Of a stretch of 64,000 bases of DNA, positions 24,901-36,900 are shown piece by piece (position 1 is the stretch's first letter; the number at the start of each line of letters is the position of its first letter). A program made the translations under genes and the position numbers. A model generated the notes under the pieces. The model ran no database searches, had not been told where the DNA came from, and was given only the letters and a program-made list of their open reading frames with translations. Source of the stretch: Otatea glauca. Lineage: Eukaryota > Streptophyta > Magnoliopsida > Poales > Poaceae. The stretch lies in NCBI GenBank assembly GCA_036346275.1, contig CM070718.1:56858188-56922187 (forward strand), written 5' to 3'.

Positions 24901-27900
24901 ATCGAGTTTGTCATCGAGTTAGCACGTGTGCAGCACCGATATCAAAGAGACCATATCGGATGCCTACCGACGAGTTAGTAGAAATGAAGAAGCAGATTGA
25001 GGAACTGCAAGAGAAAGGTTTCATTAGACCAAGTTCATCGCCGTGGGGAGCCCCGGTTTTGTTTGTTCGCAAGAAGGATGGAAGTCTTAGAATGTGCATC
25101 GACTACCGTGCACTTAATGAAGTAACGATCAAGAATAAGTATCCATTGCCCGGATCGACGACTTATTTGATCGCTTAAGAGGAGCTGAGTTTTCTCAAGA
25201 TAGATCTTCGCTCGTGATACCATCGCTTGAAGATCCGAGCGAGGATGTACCTAAGACTGCGTTTTCGCGCGATATGGACATTACGAGTTCACAATCATGT
25301 CATTCGGATTGACTAATGCCCCAAAGATATTTCATGAACATGATGAATAAAGTCTTCATGGATTACTTGGACAAGTTTGTTGTAGTCTTCATAGACGATA
25401 TCTTGGTTTACTCAAGACAGAGGAAGAGCATGCGTAACATCCGAGAATGGTTTTAGACAGTCGCGAGCATCAACTATATGCTAAGTTTAGCAAGTGTGAA
25501 TTTTGGAAGGAGAAAGTTGAATTTCTGGTCATGTAATGACTACCAAAGGAGTCGCATTGATCCCAAAGTGTGGACGCAGATGTTGCATTGGGAGCCACCA
25601 AGTCCATTACTCGATTCGTAGTTTTACGGAATGGCGGGATATTACCGTCGGTTCATAGAAGGATTCTCGACAATTGCTAAACCCCTTACGCAGCTTGTTA
25701 AAGAAAGAGAAGAAGTTTGCATGGACGCCGAGTGCGAGAAAAGTTTCATGGAATTAAAGAAGCGCTTAACAACAGCCCCGTATTAGTGTTGCGGATGTGC
25801 GAATGGATTTGACATTTATCGCGATGCTTGAAGCGTGGCTTGGGATGCGTGTTAATGCAAGAAGGCAAAGTCGTTGCTTATGCGTCGAGACGCTTAAGAC
25901 CACATGAAGTGAATTACCCAACGATGATTTGGAGTTAGTTGCCGTAGTGCATGCTTTAAAGATATGGCGCCATTATCTCATAGGAAATAGATGTGAGATA
26001 TATACGGACCATAAGAGTCAAATACATATTCACTCAATCGACTGAATATGAGACAAATAAGATGGCTTGAGCTAATTAAGGATTATAATGTGGGAATCCA
26101 TTATCATCCCGAAAAGCCAATGTGGTGGCGGATGCCCCGAGTCGAAAAAGCCATAGCGCAAATGCATTGTCAATGGAGGATCAACCGAATTATGCAAGGA
26201 ATTTCAGAGGTTAAGATTGGAGGTCGTTCAAGAAGGAATGATAGCTGCGCTAGAAGTAAAACCAACATTAGAGGATCGATTAGAGAAGGTCAACAAGATG
26301 ACGATAAAATTTCAAAAATCAAGGCTAAAAGGAAGAAGGCCTAGCCATAGATTTCACTGACGAACAAGGAACTATGTTCTTCAAAGGCCGAATTTGTGTG
26401 CTTGATAAAAGGAATTAAAACAATTGATTCTTGAGGAAGCGCATGATTCAAAGTACTCAATTCATCCAGAAGTGCTAAAATGTACCAGATTTGAAGGAGA
26501 GATTCGTGGCCAAAATGAAGCGTGAAGTGGTGAGCATGTTGCATTATGCGACGGTGTCGAGAGTAAAGGCTATGCACCAAAGACCACTGGGTTGTTGCAA
26601 CCGCTGAAAATTCGGAATGGAAGTGGGAGGAAATCGGGATGGATTTTATCACCGGTTTACCTAAGACTCGAAAGGTTACGATTCCATTTGGGTTATCGTG
26701 GATCGCCTAACCAAGGTCGCCATTTCATCCCAATAAAGACCACTTACTCCGAGATCGTTTGGCGTAATCTGTACATGTCCGAGATTGTATGTTTGCATGG
26801 AGTGCCAAAGAAGATTGTGTCGCATGAGGTACCCAATTTACCTCAAGGTTTTGGAATAAGTTGCATGAAGCAATGGGAACCCGTCAATTTCAAGACAACA
26901 TATCACCCGCAGATGGATGGTCGATGAAAGAGTAAATCGATCTTAGAGGATATGTTGAGAGCTTGTGCCTTAGCTTACGCTACGACATGGGATAAATGTT
27001 TGCCATACGCAGAGTTCAGTTACAATAATAGTTATCAAGCTAGCCTACAAATGTCACCGTTCGAGGCATTGTATGGACGTGCTTGTCGTACTCCATTGAA
27101 TTGGAACGACAGAGAACGTTTGGTGTTTGGGCGAGATATCCTCGAAGAGGCAGAAAGTCAAGTAGCAATGATCAGAGAGAGATTAAAGATAGCACAGTCA
27201 AGACAGAAAAGCTACGCCGATAATCGTCGTCGAGATTTGAGTTTTGAACCAGAAGATCATGTGTACCTCAGGGTTACCCTCTTAAGGGCGTTAAGAGATT
27301 TCACGTTAAAGGAAGCTTGCACCAAGATATGTCGGTCCGTTCAAGATTCTGAGCCGTCGAGGAGAGGTAGCTTATCAGTTAGAGTTGCCTCAGTCATTGG
27401 CAGGAGTGCATGATGTATTCCATGTATCGCAGCTTAAGAAGTGTCTCAGAGTGCCAACAGAGCAAGCCCCGTTGGAGGCAATAGAGCTGCAAGAAGATTT
27501 GACTTATAAAGAGCAACCAGTCAGAATTTTGGATGTTGTGGAGCGCAAGACCAGAAACAAGTCTATTCGCTTTGCGAGTTCATGGAGCAATCATTCTGAA
27601 AGTGAAGCCACTTGGGAGCGAGAAGAAGAATTGAAGTCAGAATTCCCGAACCTATTCTCTAGTTAGCCCTGAATCTCGGGTCGAGATTCTGTTAAGGGGG
27701 GGAGGTTTGTAACATCCCAAAATTTGGCTTAATTAAGTTTTTGTTGTTTAAAAGTGCATTTGTGATTTTCTGAATTTATTTGGATTTTTCTCGATTTATT
27801 TGAATTAAATGTTATTTTGGGTTTATTGCTTTTTATTCAAAAGTATTTAAATCTGTGCAAAGTCAAAATAAAGTTTTGTCAAAAATATTTTATTTAAGTC

Positions 27901-30900
27901 CGAATGTCTCAAAGTATTTTTGAGATTTTTCTTGAATTTTCCGATTATTTTATTGCCTAAAACAAATTAAAGGAATTTTGGAATTAGTTTAATTGGAAAA
28001 CTGTTAAAAATCTTTTGAACAGTGTTGGGCCGAGCCCAACACTGCAGGCGTCAGAACCCGCGTCGGTGCGGCCCGGTCGGCCATGGCCGTCGCGAGGAAA
28101 CCCTAGATCGGCGATCGCTCATCGCGATCCAATGGCCGCAGAGGGCGCGTGTGTGTGCGCGTTTAGCCGTCGGATCTGGACACGCGCGTCGCAACGCCGC
28201 TTGTCGTCTCCGATCCGACTCGGAGTTCATCGCCGTGACGCCGCGGACTCTTTCGCCGTGTGGGCGCGGACGCCGAGGCTATAAAGGAGGGGTAGCGCCG
28301 AGGTTCGCAAGCCGCCGCATCTTTTGGGTGGAAAGTTTCCGAGAGCAATCAGAGAACGCCGCCGCAAGCTCGCCGGAGTTGAAGTCCGCAGCCGCCGAAG
28401 TTTTTGCTCAAGCACGCCGCCGGTTCGTCGGTTTTCGCCGTGTGGACTCGAGATCCGACTCACCGGCGCGCGCGTCGACTACTCTACCTCACTCGCGGAG
28501 ACGCGCCAAACGCCGCCGCCTTGGTCTTCGTCTTCAAGTCCGGTAAGACCTCACCGTCGCGCCGCCATCGCTGACCAGAGCTCGGAAGCCGTCGGATCTA
28601 GATTGATGGTCGATCGTTGCCACGTCGCCGCGATTGATGACCGTCCGATCGGGTTTCGTCGGATCGATCGAACCATGGGTTGAGCCAATCGCAGACGGCC
28701 ACGTGTCGGCTGCCGGTGCCGAGGCGCCGTGAGCCGAGTCTACCGTAAGCCAAAGACGAGTTCGTGAGACTCACCCATGCGCCGAGGACACGTGTCGGCG
28801 TGGGATTGGCCGAGACCGATCTTGACGCCATGCTTGCGCTATAATTACATTTTTCAATTGGAAAATATTCCGATTGGAAATTCCGTGATGATGATGTCAT
28901 CATGAGGTCACGCTGACGTCATAAATCGATTTTTCAAGATAAAAATAAATCTGTTAATTCGTATTTTCTGATTTTCTGATTTCAGTATTTATTTCAAACT
29001 TCAAAAGGCTATATCTTTTGCATTGTAACTCGGAATTGAGTGATTCCAGTTTATAAAAATTTGTAAAATTGAGATCTATTTAATGGTGAATTTTAATTGA
29101 TTTTGGAGTTCAATTGCTCTCTGTTTTGGCATTTATTTGCTTTTCTCTTTGACGCAGTGAGACGTTGAATTGTGCGACGCTTGGAGGAAGATCAAGCAAC
29201 CCAAGAGCAAGCTTCAGATCAAGATCAGGACCTATTCCAAGGCAAGTTGTGTTTTGATCATGTTGAACCCATGTTTATAAAATTGCTATGTTTGTTTTAC
29301 AATATTGCATATATTTCAAATATACAATTGTTTCAAAATTAGATTGGGTTTAGCTAAAATACCGATTGATCTATACCCTACCTTGTCATTATATGCCATG
29401 AACCATTGTCACCCTAGATTGGTTTAATATAGTTGATTAATAATTATGATCAACATTGGAGGTTAGACCGTATTAGTTGCTTAGCCATGCCACGTCATCA
29501 CATGTGTCGAAATCATTGTTAATTAATCTTGATTAACGGAATATGGAACAATGTTATGAACTTGTGTGTCATGTGGGATCACACGACGAGATTGAGTTGT
29601 TGTGGCGAGTCATGTCACGCAACGATGTTGAATTGTTGATGGCACGTGGTGCTTGGTAATCAACCGGGTGATGATAACTTAGATTGGGGCAAGTGGCAAG
29701 GGCGAGGAGGCCAAGGTGGGCCCGATGGGCGATGGTATGTGGAAGTCTTGCCTTGATCACACTAAGGACTTAACCTTGCAAGCCTTTGACTGAGTCAATC
29801 ATGCAACCACATGTCGGTATGGGCCACCTAGCCGAGTAATTTGCAAAGTCTTAATTTTGATACTATCGTGGTCGGTGTGAGTTCCCTGTCGGTGTAATTC
29901 ACATGGCGCAAGAGGGGGCCACGGATGTGGTTTACAGACCGCCAAATGTTGAAACCTTAGCGGGTAGTATCGGGTTAAGATAGAGCATTGTAAAGGCTTT
30001 GTTATAATCTCTCGCCTTTGTGGTGTTTGGTTGTATCACGTGGGTAAAGTGCATAACCTCTGCAGAGTGTGAAACTATTCGGATAGCCGTGCTCATGTAT
30101 TGAGCAATGCTCGGAATTACGCTTAAGGGTTAGCTTAATTAATTGGACAACTTGGTTGGGATGGCGGAATGCCATGTGGAAGATGGAATTTAACTTAGGA
30201 TTGGAAACTTGGTTTACTTGAGAAATATGAATTTATTTATTATCGTTATTTGTTTTACATCCTTTACAATCTATATATCAGATTCGTTCATAAATGCCGC
30301 TTATTGCAAAATAGCCATGATAGCCTATCCATTGGAATAAGCCTTGCATATAGATACATGGAATTGCATTCATGCACAACTTGTTGAGTGCTTTAAGTAC
30401 TCACCCTTGCCAAACAACATTAATCAACAGTTGAAGAATCTACACTGTGTTGGAAGATGAAGTCCAAGAAGACACGAGTCATTAGGGTCCGAGCCTTGTC
30501 GGTTGCTGTGGTGACCGATGAGCTACCTACGCTTCTACTTTCCGCGCTTAATTATTAGTTTATATTTTCAGTCTTGCCCTGCGTGGCTTAATAATGTAAG
30601 TTGGTCATAAGATCATACATTTAGTTATATCAATAAATGAACTATTATTCTATTATCGTTGTGTATGATGTGATATGTACCAATGTTAAGCTGTGTGCAC
30701 TAGCGTTGATCCTGGGAATAGTGCAGTAAACACAGTGGGTTCGAATCAGTGGATTCGGGTCCTTACAATATAGAAAAATAGTTCTATACTTTTGGGAGTA
30801 TGTACTCCCACCTTGCATATACCGCTTAAACAAAAATTCTATCTCTTTACCCTTTTAAGCATACTCTAATAATGATTATAAGATACTCAATCTCTTTATC

Positions 30901-33900
30901 CTTTTGAGCATACTCTAATAATGATTATAAGATACTCCAAAGTGAGTTCTATGAAAAATTTCATGAAAGTCCACTTTTTATAGCATAAATTGCGTATATA
31001 CTCATTTTACATATGAAAAAGATATATAACAAAAATGATAAAGATATATGTCGCATTGGAGTATCTTAGAATTAGTATTTAAGTATACCGAAAGTGACAT
31101 AAAGAAGTATAATACGTTCGTTTAAGTAGTATATTAGAAGTGGGAGTACGTATTCCTGAGGGTACAGAAAAGGCTTCCTACATCATTCCCATTTAAAAAG
31201 AAATAAAAACAAAACCTAAACTTTATGCTTGATCATTACAAAAAACAATCTTATATGCTAGAATGTACGTCTAAATCTCATAATTTTACTCCAACCATGG
31301 GAGCCAACGCAGCACAGTTTTGACTCTAACCCCAAAACGAGAAGCCATGTTTTGGTATGCACTACTAATGACTGAATGTGTATAATTTATGGTAAAACTG
31401 GCATACATAGAACAGTCTCACGGAATACAGACATAATTTACAGACCTTCAACATATCATGTTCAGTTCAAGGAAAGGAAAAGGGAAATATGGTTAGGAAG
31501 ATCGAACTTGTCTCTAGGTTTAAGAAGTGCTACGATTTATCCTAGTAACTGAGATAATAAATTCTCAAAAGAACAGCAATTCCAACACTGAAGAACAACA
31601 TTTCTCAAGCATCATGAAGCCTAGAAGAGGATCCAGAACACTAAAAACTATATACAAGAAGGTCAAGGAAAGAACCTCAGTAGCGGGGAAGTAATAACCA
31701 ATTCAATCTTTTTTGCAAGTCCACATTTTTTCACATGCTCTCGCAGGCAACTAACCTACAAATGCATGTAAAAATCAACATCCATGGAACTTGAAAATGC
31801 CACATGAAAGCAATTGAGTGATATTTCGATCAAACATTATATATCAAGCCAGAAAGAAACTCAAACTAATGTACACAATTACAGATGAAGAATTCGAATT
31901 GAACATGACCAAAAATTGGCTCAAAACCATAAAAGAATCATGAGATGTCATTTTTAGAAGTTACTCAGTAAGGCAGCACAATGTCATCCAAAAAAAGATG
32001 ACGTCATTCTGTTTTGACGCAACTAGGGTTAGGACTAATATATTTCATCAGAAGTTGATGCCAATGATAGGGACATTGTGAATTACTTACAATAACATAA
32101 GTTTTTTTGCATCTACAATGGTTGTGGAGATTAAGAACTTTTGTTGTGCTTACGGACCCAACAGTACAGAAGAAGGTCCTCAAGCAAACTCCCTGTGAGG
32201 GGGGGGGGTTATGTTCGGAGACCTAGGAAAGTGCTGGTGACGAGTAAGATGTAATGTATTAAAAAAGAAAAGTCCTCTTTAAAGATATAGTGCCTATGCT
32301 ATTTATAGACCCCCTGTTGGCCAGAGTTGATGTTACAATTATACCCCTATAAGGCCCCTAGAGTACTAGGGGTCTTGAGGTACTTTCCCTCCGGGCTAGC
32401 TAGCCTATAGGTGCTATGATGACTACTAGTGTAGGGTCTTTGCACGTAGCACCATGCCTCACTGGCACACCCACTTCGGCTCACCAATTGTCCTTTGCCG
32501 AAGGGGGTAGTTCCTCCTTCGATGTCTTGTGTAGGCCTTCGGGGTCAGGCCGGAGGCCTGACTGCAGCAGTGCCCTTCTTCGGCTTCGTGACAAGGGGGA
32601 CCTCATCACTGGGGCTTCGTGACAATGGCTGTCCCCACAAAAGTAGCCCATCATGGTCGAGGGCTTGCCTCGCCTGGCCGAAACCGCGCTACATTCCCCC
32701 GAAGGGTGTAGGCGGTCGTCCCCTTCAGCCCAGCGAAAGGACTAAGACTGTGTGGTGTCGTGGACTGCGGTGTTGCGCCTCGCGGCGCCTGGATTCTCGA
32801 AGACCTTGTTGTCGTGACACTTTTGGTGGTTCCTGATTAGGACATCACTTCCTTGGATACACACAATACTCCTCCACAAAATTCTAGGTAAGGACCAATC
32901 ACACGAGCACATGCACATCAATTGAATTATCAGAAATCATGGAGAGGACTATAATGGGTCAGAATACGAGAAAGAATACTACAAGACAAAGGGCCACAAG
33001 GAGGATTCGAAGCCTAGCCCAGGCAGACGACTTCAACTCCTCTCCTTGGCGGCTACCCCTTCCACAAGCCCACTAGGCCGACCCAACTACATTTGGAAGC
33101 CTTCATAACATCGCCACCTTTGCCAATTGTGCTTCGACCTATGTAATAGGAAGGCCCAGGAGGGACGCCCAGGAGAAGTCCATGTTTGTATCCACCTCCT
33201 GGCCACAATGTAACATCCCGGATTTTCTGTTGTTCCAAAAATTATTTTAAAATTTATTAAATTCAAAATTTGGATCTTCCTCGGTGTTCTAATTAACCTG
33301 GCATCCATATCCTCCCGAAACTGGAGTTCAATTCTTTATTGTCCGCAAAGTTAAAATTTCATATTTCATTCCTATCCAAAATTTCACCCGAGTTCCAAAA
33401 TGCTCCAAAAATCTCAAAATCCATTGAATTAGGTTTCAAATATTCTATAATGATTTTGGAAATTTTTCTAAGATTTATAGAGTCTCTTTGCTATTTTATC
33501 TCTCGTGCTTTCATCAAATCCATTATATTCGTCCCGAAATTATCTAAATTTCAAAATTCTCTAAAACAATTCCAAAACCAATTTTGTTAGGTTCCAAATA
33601 TTCCATAGTATTTTTGAGAATTTTTTCAAGATTTCTAGAGGTTTCTATCTATTTTATCCTTCGCGCTTTATTCTCAGCACTATTCATTTAGACCCACATG
33701 TCAGAGCTACCGTGCGTCTTCAACCTCCACCACGTGGTTTTCCGTATCACTCCTCTTCAATGTCCAAAAGAAAAAATACTCATAACTTCCTCATTGCTGC
33801 ATCAAATCGAGTGGGAGCTGAAGCATCGTGTGGCGTCGTAATGGAGATCAAATACCCTGCCGTTACCCATCCTTAATCCAAGCGAAACGGCCGCAATTAA

Positions 33901-36900
33901 GCGTTAATGACAATTTATTGCTCGGTCATTATCTCGGGCGTTTATTCACCTCACCGGGCATGCGGGTACTCAAAAGCTTCGTCTTGCTGTGCTCTACCCC
34001 ACGCTCACTTTTCCCCTTTGATACAGTACCGTTTTCCTTTCCAAATCTCGCGAAAACCGCAGCCCAACGTCGACCAAAGACACCGACGAGCCAACTTTTG
34101 ATCCGGTGAGCCAAATCAAATTCCGTTCGCGTCATTTTGTGCATCTTGTCGCAAAGATCAAAAGCCCTCAAGAAAATTTGGGTTTCATTACAGGACGGCG
34201 ACGAATTTGACGTTTGAACACCGTTGGCCTAACCATCTTTGCGGCGTCGGTTCGTTGTCTCCGGTAAGTCTCTTCGAAATCCGATCTCACCTTTGGATTC
34301 GTGGCGTCGAGCTCTACGCGATGCTCACTCTTTTCTTCCCATCCGTCGCCGGCCGAGTGCGCCCGCCACGCCTTGCTTCCGGCCATGGCCGCGCTTCCCG
34401 GCCGCCTCCGACCGCCGCTCGGCCGGCGGTGCGCGACTCGTCGCCGTTCCATTTTCGATCGCGGCGCCCCCTTGGCCGAGCCTTCCATGGCTGTGCTCTC
34501 TGTTCTTGTGAAGAAGAAGGCCTGAGTCTATGACAGCCGGGCCCCTTGTAATAGAGAGAAGGCAAATTCAGTAATTCCAGGAAAAAGAAAGATTCCGGAA
34601 TATTCCTCGTTTTTCTATTTTTTCAGTCCGAGCGCATTCAAATGACCCGTTATCTTCCGTCGTAACTCCGAATCGAGTGATTCAAATTTCTAAATTCATC
34701 TAAATTCAAGATCTTTCTGCCAGTACTAATTTTATAATTTTTAGATTTTATTTGTTTTTATTTATTTATTTATTGGTCGCTCCGTTTTGCGCGTAGTCGT
34801 CCCCGAAGAAGGAGAAGACCTCCAGAACAGCGCAGCGCACTTCGTCGACGAAGGCAAGTCTCCTTGACGCACGTTGATCCCATTGTTTATAACTGTTTTA
34901 TAAAATGTTTACAACTTGCATGGCTATTTACATAAACCGATGATGTTAAAATATAGAATGTTAGTTATACCCATTTCAAAATAACATCCTTGCTGTTTGA
35001 TTACCATGTCTTTGTAGCCTTAAGATTTAAACATGAAATCATGTATTATGTGATTAACCTTGTTTCGTACGATAGACTATGCTTAGGATTGACGTTGATC
35101 AAAATGCCTATGGTGGGATAAATTCTAAAATGTTGTTGAAATGTGTTTTATCGAAACTGTAGCAAGGTGATTGCTGCTGTGATTGTAAAATAAAAATAAA
35201 ATAAAAATGGTTTAGATTGGGGCGGAATGGTTTGTCGGGTGGGTGCGGATGGAGCACTGGTTCTGGATTGTGAAAGCCGCCCTAATCAATTTAAGGACCG
35301 ACGCTTATGACTGTCCATTCTAAGCATTACCGTGCAACCACAAGTCTATAATGGATGCGACTGGTGAATAATTTGTAGAAACCTAACTTAGACTTGCGGT
35401 TGGTGGAATGTGAGTGCTGGATGGAGGCAAGTCGTATTTCTCACACAGCGCAAGAGGGGGCTTCAGATCTTGGGCGGATGGAACCCTAACGGTGAAACCT
35501 CGTGGTGGATCGGGTTAGGCGATACATTGTAAAGGCCTTGTCATGATCTCTCTGCCAACACACCAAAGGAAGTGTGCATTTTGCGCATGGCAACAAGAGA
35601 CGATCATGTCTTGTGGGTAAAGCTGTACACCTCTGCAGAGAGTAAATCTATTCGAATAGCTGTGCCTACGGTCAAAGGCAAAGCGAAGAATGCTTTCATA
35701 CTGGTAGACTTGGTTTTGGTTTTCAAAATAACTGATGCTTTGGGAATTCGGGAGTGGTTAGAACTCTCGAATGTTTATTTAATGATTGAGCCAACCGGTA
35801 GATGGAACTGTTTTGAATCATGACAGATGGAGTCATGTGATGGTTTAACAAGATCTTTCAAAATGGGCGGTTAGAGCACAGTATACTAGTGTTGGTAGTT
35901 GGAACCTTCACTAAAGTTAGTAATAATTTCAATTGTACAAATAATTGTTAAAAGCGCTTTGTGAAAATTATTATTAATAATGTTTGTTAAATCTGGCTTT
36001 GTGCAAAAGAACCCTATTAAGCCTTCCTTGGAAAGCCCTTCATGATGCATTTTCCCAGGCTTGCGGAGTACGTTTGTACTCACTTGCTATACAAAATTCT
36101 GTCATCAGAGAATTACCAGGATGCAGTTGAAGACAATGAGTTCTATGATGAGGAGTTTATGGGCGATCGCCAAGATAACTAAGCGCGCGCTCCTAGTCGT
36201 CGCCTATGGTGTCTTTTGGGTTTTATCTTGTTGTTTGTTTTTCTGCTGAGAACTTTGGTCATGTGACCAGGAGATGTAATAAATAGCCATGTGGCTGGTA
36301 ATTTATGTTTATGCTATATTTTGTTTTCTCTTCGTTCTGTTCTGGTTATGATAATCACTGCTTCACTGTGTGTACTAGCAACTGATCTGGGACTAGTACG
36401 GAAATACACAGGAGATTCCGGATGGTAAATCCGGAGGCTCACACGCACCCTCCTTTAGATGCTTATTTAAGTTAGCCGAGCTCCCTCATGAGACTTGGGT
36501 TTTGTTAAATTAGTTTTCCAAGTGAAACTTCAGTGTTCTTCGCTTGAGTAGGCTAAACCAACCGTCAAGTCCGCTATTGGAACCCCAACACTTGTCCTTA
36601 ATCCATATTCGCAATTTTAGATTGCTTTTGCTTTGTTTTTGCTTGTTTTTCGGTTGCTTGCAGGAATTGATCTTCGTGATCAGGTCAATCAAGCTTTGGC
36701 ACGGTTGATAACAATTCGGAGTTTAGTTCAACGATTGCTTGGCGTCGGTCGTGTTTCGGTCAGTAGCCTAGATCGTGAGGGCCGCCTCCACAATCGAGAG
36801 TTATCCATCTCACCAAAAAATCAAGCCTCCATAAGCTTCATCAGTTCCCGCTTACATGACCCTTGGAATTCCCAAGGTTGTCGTTTTCCTTTGCATGTAC

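Larger units (their letters stand above)
18980..30767 (+). mobile_element. Family A Ty3/gypsy chromodomain retrotransposon, structurally complete
   Basis: This is an 11.8-kb element with two LTRs, PBS, extra ORF, gag, pol, chromodomain, hairpin and PPT. It is flanked by ATATA at 18975-18979 and 30768-30772. It sits antisense within intron 3 of the host gene. The two LTRs are nearly identical in their AT-rich parts, suggesting a recent insertion. They differ by many short indels in GC-rich parts. The coding region is full of one- and two-base indels rather than point stops, so as read it encodes no complete polyprotein. Residual sequencing or assembly error is a serious alternative to genuine decay. 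Confidence 0.93.

Noticed and set aside
34168..34565. Several overlapping GC-rich open frames on both strands
   Set aside because: They lie in the GC-rich leader of a gypsy LTR and occur in many frames at once, without domains. Equivalent frames are found at the same LTR position in other families.
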